A stretch of 10,107 nt of DNA, from positions 1 through 10,107 of the forward strand of contig JAAYIB010000031.1 of NCBI GenBank assembly GCA_012744295.1. Reading direction: 5' to 3'. Positions within the stretch are counted from its first letter, which is position 1. The number at the start of each line of letters is the position of its first letter. This DNA is from Acholeplasmataceae bacterium (GTDB taxonomy: Bacteria; Bacillota; Negativicutes; Acidaminococcales; Acidaminococcaceae). This document shows positions 1 to 6,287 of the stretch, one piece after another. A program made the translations under genes and the position numbers. Below the pieces are notes generated by a model that saw nothing but the letters and a program-made list of their open reading frames with translations, was not told where the DNA came from and did not search any database.

Positions 1-730
1 CCCTTGCGCCACCTGCAACGATGAAGGGTTCTACAAATTCATCGGTCACACCTTCCGCGTAAGCTTTTAAGACGCCCTCAACAGCGCTGGCCGCTTTTTC
101 GCCTTGACCGTAAACAATCGCCGCGTAAGACTTTTCCAGCCTCTCCCAGCGCTTGTCCCTATCCATCGCATAATAACGGCCCGCTACTGTTGCAATGCGG
201 CCTATGCCGGTCTCATGCATTTCGCTTGCCAAATCCTTGAGATACCCGATTGCGGTTTTAGGACCCACGTCGCGTCCGTCAAGGAAAGCATGGACGCATA
301 CTTCTTCCACTCCTTGCAGTTTGGCCATCTGCAGCAGTGCCTTCAAGTGGTCGATATGGCTATGGACTCCGCCGTCCGAAAGCAGTCCCATCAGATGGAG
401 CCTGGAATTCTTACTTTTTGCGGCCTTCATAACCTTGACCAGTGTCTCGTTCGCAAAAAAGTCGCCGTCCCTTATCGACTTGGAGATGCGGGTAAGCTCC
501 TGATAAACTATTCTGCCTGCCCCGATGTTCAAATGCCCTACTTCGGAGTTTCCCATTTGTCCTTCAGGCAAGCCTACAGCTTCGCCCGAACAGGTAATTT
601 CCGTATGGGGGCAGGAGGCAAACAATGCTTCAAGTTCAGGCGTTTTGGCCCTTTTTGCCGCATTTGAGGGAGAATCGGGCGCTATTCCCCAGCCGTCTAA
701 TATCATCAGCAGCACCGGTTTTTTAGCCAT
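1..730 (-). CDS. gpmI: 2,3-bisphosphoglycerate-independent phosphoglycerate mutase, N-terminal part (cut by window edge)
   Basis: This enzyme interconverts 3-phosphoglycerate and 2-phosphoglycerate in lower glycolysis through a phosphoserine intermediate; it is cytoplasmic and Mn-dependent. The first 243 residues are present and the gene continues past the left edge without a stop. The family landmarks fall at the numbering known for the Bacillus (Geobacillus) enzyme: metal ligand Asp12 in LDGWG, nucleophile Ser62 in GNSEVGHLNIGAGR, His123 in GVHSH, Arg153 and Asp154 in LDGRDVGP, Arg185 and Arg191. The start is the ATG at 730, 17 nt after the Pgk-Tpi stop; an AAAGGAG ribosome site overlaps that stop codon with a rather long spacer (12 nt). 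It is the last visible gene of the cggR operon. An enolase gene often follows in related operons but would lie outside the window. Confidence 0.97.
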   Translation of the reverse strand, partial: MAKKPVLLMILDGWGIAPDSPSNAAKRAKTPELEALFASCPHTEITCSGEAVGLPEGQMGNSEVGHLNIGAGRIVYQELTRISKSIRDGDFFANETLVKVMKAAKSKNSRLHLMGLLSDGGVHSHIDHLKALLQMAKLQGVEEVCVHAFLDGRDVGPKTAIGYLKDLASEMHETGIGRIATVAGRYYAMDRDKRWERLEKSYAAIVYGQGEKAASAVEGVLKAYAEGVTDEFVEPFIVAGGAR

Positions 731-747
731 TTGTATAGGTTTCTCCT

Positions 748-2673
748 TTAGAAACTTCTTACTATTTTAGAAAACTCTTCGGCATTAAGGCTCGCGCCTC
801 CGACAAGCAAGCCGTCTATGCCGCTAAGTTTGAAGGAAGCGGCATTTTTTTCGTTAACGCTGCCTCCGTATAAAATCCGAATCTCACGGGATATTCTTTC
901 GCCGAACATTTTTGTCAGTTTATCCCTTATGAGGCGGCAAACTTCCAATGCAGCCTCAGGAGAAGCCGTCTTGCCGCTGCCAATCGCCCACAGCGGTTCG
1001 TAAGCTACTACGACCTTTTTTGCTTGCTCGGCCTTCAGCCCCTTAAATGCATTGTTAATCTGCATGCTGATTTTTCTGGCGGTTTTGCCTTCGGCTCTTT
1101 CCGCAGCATTTTCGCCAACGCACAAAAGCGGTTTGATGCCATTACGGAAAGCAGCCGCAACCTTCTTTGCCACTGCTACCTCGTTATCGCCGAAAAGGGT
1201 TCTGCGTTCCGAGTGACCTACTATGACATATTCACAGCAGATGTCTGCAATCATTTTTCCCGAAACTGCTCCCGTAAAGGCCCCCTGGTCTTCCCAATGC
1301 AGGTCCTGGGCACCGTAACCGACGTGCCGGCCGTCAATAGCGTCCGCCACGCTTTCCAAAGCGGTAAAGGGCGGGAAAACAACAACCTCGTTCAAGGTGC
1401 CGTTTGTCTCCTCGACAATGGCCTCGGCAAGACTAACCGCGTCATTCACGCCTTTATGCATTTTCCAGTTTCCCGCAAGCATCGGCCTGCGCACGTCGTC
1501 AAGCGCTGCAATGCCGGGCAGGACCATTCCTTGCAGATATTCGAGCGAGGCGCCGCCGCCCGTTGAAATATGCCTTATCTTTTTTGCTAATCCCAATTTT
1601 CCAATCGCTGCCACGGAGTCACCTCCGCCGACAATTGTTATGCCCTTGTTCATGGCTACCGCTTTGGCAACAGCCTCGGTGCCTTTGGCAAAGGCCGCCA
1701 TTTCAAAAACTCCCATCGGTCCGTTCCAAACAATCGTTTTAGCTGTTTTTAATGCTTCTGCGTACAATGCCGCCGTCTTGGGACCGATGTCGAGAGCCAT
1801 TTTAATTTGGCTTAATCTTCCTATCTCCTGCACTTCATGCCCGGCATCCGCTGCAAAAGACTCAGCCATAACAAGGTCAACCGGCAGATATAGTCTGACT
1901 TTTTTTTCTTCAGCTTTTTTTAGCAGTTTTTTGGCCAGCTCTATCTTGTCTTCTTCCACAAGCGAGAGTCCCATTTTAAAACCATCCGCCGCCAAAAAGG
2001 TGTTGGCCATGCCGCCGCCGATTAAAAGCATGTCGACTTTATCGAGAAGATTGTCGATTACGCCGATTTTATCAGAGACCTTGGCGCCACCGATGATTGC
2101 GGCAAAGGGACGTACGGGGTTTTCTACCGTCTGCCCTACGTACTTGATTTCCTTTTCCAGCAAAAATCCGGCAGCTGAAGGCAGAAATCTGGTGACGCCG
2201 TCTACAGAAGCGTGCGCACGATGTGAGACGCCGAAGCCGTCATTCACATACAGATCGGCTAAAGCTGCAAGCTTTTCCGCAAAAGCCGTGTCATTTTTTT
2301 CTTCCTCGGCGTGGAAACGCAGGTTTTCCAACATAAGGACCTCTCCGGCCTCCAACTGTTCGGCAGCACTTTCAGCTTCTTCGCCAATGCAGTCATCCGC
2401 AAACTGGACTTGTTTACCCAATAGGCCGGCCAAATGCGCAGCTACTGGAGCAAGAGAATACTTAGGATCCACTTTTCCTTTCGGACGTCCAAAATGGGCC
2501 ATGAGAATTACTGCCGCCTTGTGCTTAAGCAAATACTCAATAGTGGGCAAAGTGCTGCGGATGCGAGTGTCATCCGTAATACGGCCGACATCGTCCATCG
2601 GCACGTTGTAATCAACACGAACAAGCACCTTTTTCCCTTCAGGCTGCAAGTCCGACAGGGTCTTCTTATCCAT
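748..2673 (-). CDS. pgk-tpiA: Bifunctional phosphoglycerate kinase / triosephosphate isomerase fusion
   Basis: One 641-residue reading frame carries two glycolytic enzymes. Residues 1 to about 393 are a full-length phosphoglycerate kinase: VRVDYNVPM (18-26), MAHFGRPKG (58-66), GGAKVSDKIGVI (195-206), WNGPMGVFE (316-324), GGGDSVAAI (349-357) and STGGGASLEYL (370-380). Residues 394-641 are a full-length triosephosphate isomerase with GNWKMHK (401-407; Asn402, Lys404), catalytic His487 in GHSERR, catalytic Glu559 in AYEPLWAIG, and the phosphate loops LYGGSV (601-606) and GLLVGGASL (621-629). Both halves look catalytically intact, so both activities are expected. The start is the ATG at 2673, with GAGAGG 8 nt upstream and 23 nt after the gap stop; the frame stays open upstream to 2757, but that extension only overlaps gap. 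A covalent Pgk-Tim protein is known from Thermotoga maritima. No separate tpiA is seen in this operon. Confidence 0.96.
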   Translation of the reverse strand: MDKKTLSDLQPEGKKVLVRVDYNVPMDDVGRITDDTRIRSTLPTIEYLLKHKAAVILMAHFGRPKGKVDPKYSLAPVAAHLAGLLGKQVQFADDCIGEEAESAAEQLEAGEVLMLENLRFHAEEEKNDTAFAEKLAALADLYVNDGFGVSHRAHASVDGVTRFLPSAAGFLLEKEIKYVGQTVENPVRPFAAIIGGAKVSDKIGVIDNLLDKVDMLLIGGGMANTFLAADGFKMGLSLVEEDKIELAKKLLKKAEEKKVRLYLPVDLVMAESFAADAGHEVQEIGRLSQIKMALDIGPKTAALYAEALKTAKTIVWNGPMGVFEMAAFAKGTEAVAKAVAMNKGITIVGGGDSVAAIGKLGLAKKIRHISTGGGASLEYLQGMVLPGIAALDDVRRPMLAGNWKMHKGVNDAVSLAEAIVEETNGTLNEVVVFPPFTALESVADAIDGRHVGYGAQDLHWEDQGAFTGAVSGKMIADICCEYVIVGHSERRTLFGDNEVAVAKKVAAAFRNGIKPLLCVGENAAERAEGKTARKISMQINNAFKGLKAEQAKKVVVAYEPLWAIGSGKTASPEAALEVCRLIRDKLTKMFGERISREIRILYGGSVNEKNAASFKLSGIDGLLVGGASLNAEEFSKIVRSF

Positions 2674-2696
2674 GGGCAGAACCTCTCTTTCGTCTG

Positions 2697-3710
2697 TTAC
2701 AGGCCTTTTTTGGCCATATAGACGGCCAGATCTACAACCCTGTTGGAATATCCCCACTCATTGTCATACCAGGCAACAACCTTTGCCATCCTGGAGCCCA
2801 CCATCATGGTGGACAAGCCATCAACTATGGAACTTAGCGGGCAGCCGTTATAGTCACGGGAGACAAGCGGCAGTTCGTTATAACCCATAATGCCTTTTAA
2901 TTCACCCTCAGCGGCATTTTTCAACGCTTCATTTATTTCTGTCTCAGTGGTATCCCTACTAAGCATAACCGTCAAGTCCGTAATCGAAACGTTCGGCGTT
3001 GGAACGCGCATAGCAAAACCGTTCATCTTACCTTTCAGCTCGGGAAGCACCAGGGAAACGGCTTTTGCGGCTCCGGTCGTTGTCGGAATAATCGACATGG
3101 CTGCAGCTCTTGCCCGCCTCAGGTCACTGTGCGGCAGATCAAGAATTTTTTGATCGTTCGTATAGGAATGCACCGTTGTCATCAAACCGCTTTCAATACC
3201 GAACTTTTCGAGCAGGACCTTCGTAAAAGGTGCCAGACAATTGGTGGTGCAGGAAGCATTAGAAATAATGTGGTGCTTTTGCGCGTCATACTTCTCCTCA
3301 TTAACGCCCATTACGATTGTAATGTCTTCTCCTTTGGCCGGTGCCGAAATGATAACCTTTTTGGCGCCGCCTGCAAGATGCGCTTTAGCTTTTTCGCCTG
3401 CAGTAAAGCGTCCTGTGGATTCCACCACGATGTCAATTCCTAACTCACCCCAGGGCAGTTTTGCAGGATCAGTTTGGGCCAGAACCTTTACTTTTTTACC
3501 ATTTACAACAAGGCTGTCGCCATCGACTTGCACATCTGCCTCAAACGTGCCGTGTATGGAGTCGTATTTCAACAAATGAGCGAGAGTCGCGGCGTCAGTC
3601 AAATCGTTAACCGCGATTATCTCTACTGCCGGATTATTCAGGGCTGCTCTAAAAACATTTCTCCCAATTCTTCCAAAACCATTGATACCAACCTTTGCCA
3701 CATTAGCCAT
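2697..3710 (-). CDS. gap: Glyceraldehyde-3-phosphate dehydrogenase, type I, NAD-dependent
   Basis: This enzyme oxidises and phosphorylates glyceraldehyde 3-phosphate to 1,3-bisphosphoglycerate, the substrate of the kinase encoded next. The protein has 337 residues, normal for the family. GFGRIGR (11-17) is the nucleotide-binding loop, NASCTTNC (151-158) holds catalytic Cys154, and TVHSYTND (179-186) holds catalytic His181. Cofactor choice can be read from two places: VNDLTD (34-39) and the DLPHSDLRRARA stretch (191-202). Leu-Pro there is typical of NAD-specific catabolic enzymes, whereas NADP-using forms often carry Ala-Ser. The start ATG at 3710 follows a strong AAGGAGG with a 10-nt spacer. 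It lies 39 nt after cggR, with no terminator or obvious processing hairpin between them, so it is probably co-transcribed from the cggR promoter. Confidence 0.97.
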   Translation of the reverse strand: MANVAKVGINGFGRIGRNVFRAALNNPAVEIIAVNDLTDAATLAHLLKYDSIHGTFEADVQVDGDSLVVNGKKVKVLAQTDPAKLPWGELGIDIVVESTGRFTAGEKAKAHLAGGAKKVIISAPAKGEDITIVMGVNEEKYDAQKHHIISNASCTTNCLAPFTKVLLEKFGIESGLMTTVHSYTNDQKILDLPHSDLRRARAAAMSIIPTTTGAAKAVSLVLPELKGKMNGFAMRVPTPNVSITDLTVMLSRDTTETEINEALKNAAEGELKGIMGYNELPLVSRDYNGCPLSSIVDGLSTMMVGSRMAKVVAWYDNEWGYSNRVVDLAVYMAKKGL

Positions 3711-3749
3711 AATAAAATAACCTCCTTAAGTTAACTGCTTGATTTTCAT

Positions 3750-4793
3750 CTAAACTTTATTATCTACGGCAAGAATCTCCGTAATTGCTTTCGCCGCGGC
3801 CTCGTCAGTAATCAGTATGTCCTGTCGGGAAGCCCTGATAACCGACAATATCGCCTCTGCCTTTGACTTGCCGCCGCCTAGTCCGATTACTTTATTTATA
3901 TGTACGAGGTCATTCACCATCAATCCTGCGTTATTCGTGACATAAACTACTTTGCCTTCGAGACTGCAATACTGACCGATAGCCTCACCCACTGCTCCTT
4001 CTTCCGACAATTTTCTCAAAATCTCCTCGGACAAACCGCGTCGGACAGCCATAATATCCGCTCTGCCCATGCCATGGACAAGAATATCGGCGCGCCTGAT
4101 AACTTCGACTACAGACTTGACAGTAACGTCTTCAGCCAGAATGCTGTTAAGAATATCCTCGCTGACACCATCGGGAACGTAAAGCTGCTTGTACTTTGCC
4201 CCGAACCTGCGCGCCAGAACCGAGGCGATTGTGTTGGCCTGGTCTTCGACATTGTCACCTAACCCGCCGCGGGCCGGCACAACTACGGTTTTCGGAGCGC
4301 TGCCGCTGACGTTGGCCGCCATGGCTGCCATCGTACTGCCGCCGCTGACTGCAACAACGTGCTCGCTGCCGTCACTGATTAAACCAATCAATATGCCTGC
4401 CGCCGCACGCCCAATTTCCCGTTTTACTACGTCTTCCTGGTCGCAGTCGCCAGGTATGATGACTACCCGTGCAATGTTCAGCCTTTCACTGAGCAGCGCT
4501 TCCAATGACGAAAGATCCTGAAGCTTGCGGACATAGTCCGCGAGTTCTTTCAGGATTTCCTCTCCTTCTTCAGTTACGTACATACCCAGAGGAGAAAAAT
4601 TTAAAAGTCCGCAATTTTTCAAAAAGTCCACCTGTGCGCGCAAAACTCTTTCACTGAGACCAAGCCTGCCTGCCAAAGCTCTTCTGCCAATCGGAGCCTC
4701 ATGGCTTACCTGCCGAAGGACCTGGTAACGCAGAACCAAGAGTTCACTAAGTTCCGGTACAATTTTTTTCTGTAGATTGATAATATTGTCCAT
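3750..4793 (-). CDS. cggR: Central glycolytic genes regulator, SorC/DeoR-type repressor
   Basis: This transcriptional repressor heads the lower-glycolysis operon. In Bacillus, CggR binds its own leader and is released by fructose 1,6-bisphosphate. The 347-residue protein fits the family (about 340). A winged helix-turn-helix occupies roughly residues 12-75, with the recognition region around RRALAGRLGLSERVLRAQ (37-54). The sugar-binding domain carries phosphate-contact-like loops SGGSTMAAMA (150-159), PARGGLG (173-179), GMGRAD (241-246) and GLGGGKSKAEA (304-314). The start ATG at 4793 is preceded by GAGGAG with a 5-nt spacer. Its place directly upstream of gap, and the tandem GGGAC sites in its leader, support CggR over other SorC members. 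The effector is inferred from the family and was not read from the sequence. Confidence 0.92.
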   Translation of the reverse strand: MDNIINLQKKIVPELSELLVLRYQVLRQVSHEAPIGRRALAGRLGLSERVLRAQVDFLKNCGLLNFSPLGMYVTEEGEEILKELADYVRKLQDLSSLEALLSERLNIARVVIIPGDCDQEDVVKREIGRAAAGILIGLISDGSEHVVAVSGGSTMAAMAANVSGSAPKTVVVPARGGLGDNVEDQANTIASVLARRFGAKYKQLYVPDGVSEDILNSILAEDVTVKSVVEVIRRADILVHGMGRADIMAVRRGLSEEILRKLSEEGAVGEAIGQYCSLEGKVVYVTNNAGLMVNDLVHINKVIGLGGGKSKAEAILSVIRASRQDILITDEAAAKAITEILAVDNKV

Positions 4794-4810
4794 AAGAACT
4801 CCTCAGCCAT

Positions 4811-4847
4811 TAGACTTTTGTCCCTCGTGGAACTTTTTGAGTCCCAC
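4811..4847 (-). promoter_or_regulatory. Candidate CggR operator, tandem GGGAC half-sites
   Basis: Two GGGAC motifs read on the minus strand, at 4841-4845 and 4820-4824, are spaced 21 nt apart, about two helical turns. Each sits in a small inverted repeat: GTGGGACT with AGTTCCAC around CAAAA, and GGAC with GTCT around AAAA. The Bacillus CggR operator is described as two direct CGGGAC-N6-TGTC units about 20 nt apart, also placed between promoter and cggR start, where the repressor blocks elongation. The match in motif, spacing and position is good, but the TGTC halves are not conserved, so binding is inferred. Confidence 0.65.
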
Positions 4848-4883
4848 TTACAGCAAAACCCCTTTTATTTTTAGTACATGCCT

Positions 4884-4912
4884 ATTGTAACATAGATAAA
4901 GATAAAATAGAA
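4884..4912 (-). promoter_or_regulatory. Possible promoter of the cggR-gap-pgk/tpi-gpmI operon
   Basis: TACAAT at 4884-4889 is a fair -10 element about 90 nt ahead of cggR and upstream of the proposed operator. The hexamer 17 nt further up (TTCTAT, 4907-4912) is a poor -35. The region from 4860 to 4915 is AT-rich, so other placements are possible. Confidence 0.35.
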
Positions 4913-4936
4913 GAAGGAGCGGCCTGCTTCATCAGG

Positions 4937-4968
4937 AAAAAAGCACGCAGGAAAAAGATCCTGCGTGC
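4937..4968 (-). terminator. Strong intrinsic terminator after queF
   Basis: On the minus strand GCACGCAGGA (4959-4968) pairs perfectly over 10 bp with TCCTGCGTGC (4943-4952) around a short T-rich loop, followed by six T (4937-4942). It starts 10 nt after the queF stop and separates the queuosine unit from the glycolytic operon. There is no T-tract in the other direction, so it acts on minus-strand transcripts. Confidence 0.93.
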
Positions 4969-4978
4969 CGAAGCATTC

Positions 4979-5479
4979 TTATTTTCTATGGTTGACAGAC
5001 TCCGGCTGCATATCGTGAAAATGCAGTCTTTGTTTTGCGGTTTCTTCCCATCCCACACCTTTCTTCGCGTAATTGCAGTAGGGATCTATGCTGATGCCCC
5101 CGCGTGGCGTAAACTTCCCTGACACCTCAATATATTTAGGCTCAAGCAGTTTGACCAGATCCTTCATGATAATATTGACGCAATCTTCATGAAAATCGCC
5201 ATGATTACGAAAACTGAACAGGTAGAGCTTCAATGACTTGCTCTCTACAAGCTTTTTATCAGGCACATATGAAATATAGATAGTCGCAAAGTCAGGCTGA
5301 CCGGTCATCGGGCAAAGACTGGTGAATTCAGGACAATTAAATTTTACAAAATAGTCATTATCAGGATGTTTGTTTGCAAAGGCTTCAAGCACCTGCGGCT
5401 CGTAGTCCATCGCATACTTGGTGTGTTGCCGTCCGAGCAGCGATATTCCCGCAAGCTCATCTGTTTTTCTTCCCTGCAT
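4979..5479 (-). CDS. queF: NADPH-dependent 7-cyano-7-deazaguanine (preQ0) reductase, short type
   Basis: QueF reduces the nitrile of preQ0 to the aminomethyl group of preQ1 using two NADPH, the step before tRNA-guanine transglycosylase in queuosine synthesis; it is cytoplasmic. The 166-residue protein matches the short, single-domain class. The active-site Cys56 lies in FTSLCPMTGQPDF with Asp63 seven residues on, and the family signature ESKSLKLYLFSFRN continues into FHEDC (79-100). The start ATG at 5479 has GGAGG a few bases upstream; the frame stays open to 5722, but that longer form would lie inside queT and has no family similarity. It begins 17 nt after queT, so the pair is co-transcribed under the preQ1 riboswitch. 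A strong terminator follows. No queC, queD or queE is present in the window. Confidence 0.97.
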   Translation of the reverse strand: MQGRKTDELAGISLLGRQHTKYAMDYEPQVLEAFANKHPDNDYFVKFNCPEFTSLCPMTGQPDFATIYISYVPDKKLVESKSLKLYLFSFRNHGDFHEDCVNIIMKDLVKLLEPKYIEVSGKFTPRGGISIDPYCNYAKKGVGWEETAKQRLHFHDMQPESVNHRK

Positions 5480-5496
5480 GTTTCTTCCTCCTCTAT

Positions 5497-6000
5497 TTAA
5501 CTCTTTTCTGATGCCTCTGACAATATTTCCTTCTTTTCCAGGGCGGCAACCAGCACGGCGCCCACTATGGCGGGAAGGACCTGGCCGATTAAGAGGGAAG
5601 GTGCAAGCACGGCATAGGGAATGTCTAAAAGCACGGAAAGCCATACGGGCACAAGCAAGCCGGGAACGAAAATAATGGGAAAGGCGATTGTAAAGTAAGG
5701 CGTTCCCTTTGTTTTCAGCCAAACTATGATCTGTCCCGTCAGAAAGCCCACAAAAGCCCCGCCAAACATGTCAAGGGGCCCAAGGCCTCCCATCATAGAG
5801 TTACTCAGGAAATTGGCCAGGCCGAGAGGTGCCACCAGAAAGGGAAATGTCCAGTTGAGGGCGTAAACAGCGGTCGCAATTCTGATCTGATACTGGCCGA
5901 AGGCAAAGCTTTGCGTACACAGCATCAGAACTATGTAAAGCGCCATACACAAGGCCGAAATTGTTATTCTTTTTGTTTTGGAAAATTCTTTAACGTTCAT
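5497..6000 (-). CDS. queT: Queuosine precursor transporter, QueT family (ECF-type S component)
   Basis: This is a small integral membrane protein (167 residues) of the QueT/COG4708 family, thought to be the substrate-binding subunit of an energy-coupling-factor transporter that imports a 7-deazaguanine precursor. Several hydrophobic segments are visible, roughly residues 12-34, 42-62, 72-95, 103-125 and 130-154. Family-like stretches include AVYALNWTFPFLVAPLG (44-60) and the glycine-rich GGLGPLDMFGGAFVGFLTG (71-89). The start ATG at 6000 has AAGGAG with a 5-nt spacer. Pairing with queF and a preQ1 aptamer in the leader makes the substrate assignment much stronger than homology alone; whether it carries preQ0, preQ1 or both cannot be read here. 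The shared ECF ATPase and T subunits are not in the window. Confidence 0.93.
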   Translation of the reverse strand: MNVKEFSKTKRITISALCMALYIVLMLCTQSFAFGQYQIRIATAVYALNWTFPFLVAPLGLANFLSNSMMGGLGPLDMFGGAFVGFLTGQIIVWLKTKGTPYFTIAFPIIFVPGLLVPVWLSVLLDIPYAVLAPSLLIGQVLPAIVGAVLVAALEKKEILSEASEKS

Positions 6001-6033
6001 TGCTGCTCCTTATGCTGATTTAGCACAGACAGT

Positions 6034-6054
6034 AAAAAGAGGCCTTGCGGCCTC
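6034..6054 (-). terminator. Riboswitch-controlled intrinsic terminator upstream of queT
   Basis: GAGGCC (6049-6054) pairs with GGCCTC (6039-6044) around a GCAA tetraloop and is followed by TTTTT (6034-6038). It sits in the 5' leader between the preQ1 aptamer and the queT ribosome site, so it should end transcription when preQ1 is bound. Confidence 0.9.
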
Positions 6055-6109
6055 AAAACAAACTAAGCACTGCCAATAGGCAGAACGCACCGTAGTTTTG
6101 TTTAGAGAC
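6050..6109 (-). promoter_or_regulatory. Predicted antiterminator helix of the preQ1 switch
   Basis: In RNA sense, GTCTCTAAACAAAACTA (6109-6093) can pair with TAGTTTGTTTTGAGGC (6065-6050). The pairing gives 15 base pairs (one a G-U wobble), with one bulged A (6099) and one T-T mismatch. It encloses a 5-bp hairpin CTGCC/GGCAG (6083-6070). The 5' strand uses the 3' half of aptamer stem P1 plus the A-rich tail, and the 3' strand takes GAGGC from the terminator stem. Aptamer and antiterminator are therefore mutually exclusive. Confidence 0.75.
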
Positions 6110-6129
6110 AGGATGGTCACGAACTGTCT
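6090..6129 (-). ncRNA. preQ1 class I riboswitch aptamer
   Basis: In RNA sense, stem P1 is AGACAG (6129-6124) with CTGTCT (6111-6106). The loop TTCGTGACCATC leads to a C (6112) just before the 3' strand of P1, the position of the ligand-pairing C in known preQ1-I aptamers. The A-rich tail TAAACAAAACTACGG follows. A pseudoknot P2 can form between CGT in the loop (6121-6119) and ACG in the tail (6093-6091), extended by G-U wobbles on both sides. This is the same layout as the Bacillus subtilis queC-leader aptamer. It precedes queT and queF, both preQ1-related. It is expected to switch off expression when preQ1 is plentiful. Confidence 0.87.
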
Positions 6130-6170
6130 GTTATTTCGCTGCGGTTTTGATTCTTTATGCCGCAAGTGGT

Positions 6171-6199
6171 ATTATAACGTATTTGCAGCATAAATGCAA
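6171..6199 (-). promoter_or_regulatory. Promoter of the riboswitch-queT-queF unit
   Basis: TTGCAT (6194-6199) and a perfect TATAAT (6171-6176) are separated by exactly 17 nt, a strong sigma-70/SigA type promoter. Transcription would start near 6164, about 35 nt before the aptamer. The intervening leader can form a 5-bp TGCGG/CCGCA hairpin (6140-6164). Confidence 0.87.
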
Positions 6200-6237
6200 G
6201 CTTGTCTCTTCAGATGTCCTTTGCATGAACTTACATG

Positions 6238-6266
6238 AAAAGGGCAGAGCTTTGTGCTCCACCCTT
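6238..6266 (-). terminator. Intrinsic terminator after the TRAP transporter operon
   Basis: About 20 nt after the permease stop, AGGGTGGAGC pairs with GCTCTGCCCT (10 bp including two G-U wobbles) around ACAAA, followed by a short TTT run. The T-tract is brief, so termination may be incomplete, but the position fits the end of this unit just before the queT promoter. Confidence 0.7.
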
Positions 6267-6287
6267 GGAAAAACTAAACTCTGTGTG

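Noticed and set aside
104..667. Plus-strand open frames opposite gpmI
   Set aside because: The minus strand encodes gpmI with every catalytic residue in place; the plus-strand product matches nothing I recognise.
1397..2611. Long plus-strand open frame (404 codons) opposite the Pgk part of the fusion
   Set aside because: It mirrors the codon pattern of the real gene, is rich in Ser/Ala/Pro with no recognisable domain, and has no credible ribosome site. The minus-strand Pgk is unmistakable.
2674..2757. Upstream extension of the Pgk-Tpi frame
   Set aside because: It overlaps the 3' end of gap. The ATG at 2673 has a ribosome site and matches the usual Pgk N-terminus.
3711..3749. Searched for an mRNA-processing stem-loop between cggR and gap like the one described in Bacillus subtilis
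   Set aside because: Only short restriction-site-like palindromes (GTTAAC, CTTAAG) are present; no stable hairpin is visible.
5480..5722. 81-residue N-terminal extension of QueF
   Set aside because: It lies within queT in another frame, is Arg/Cys-rich with no QueF similarity, and the ATG at 5479 has a strong ribosome site.
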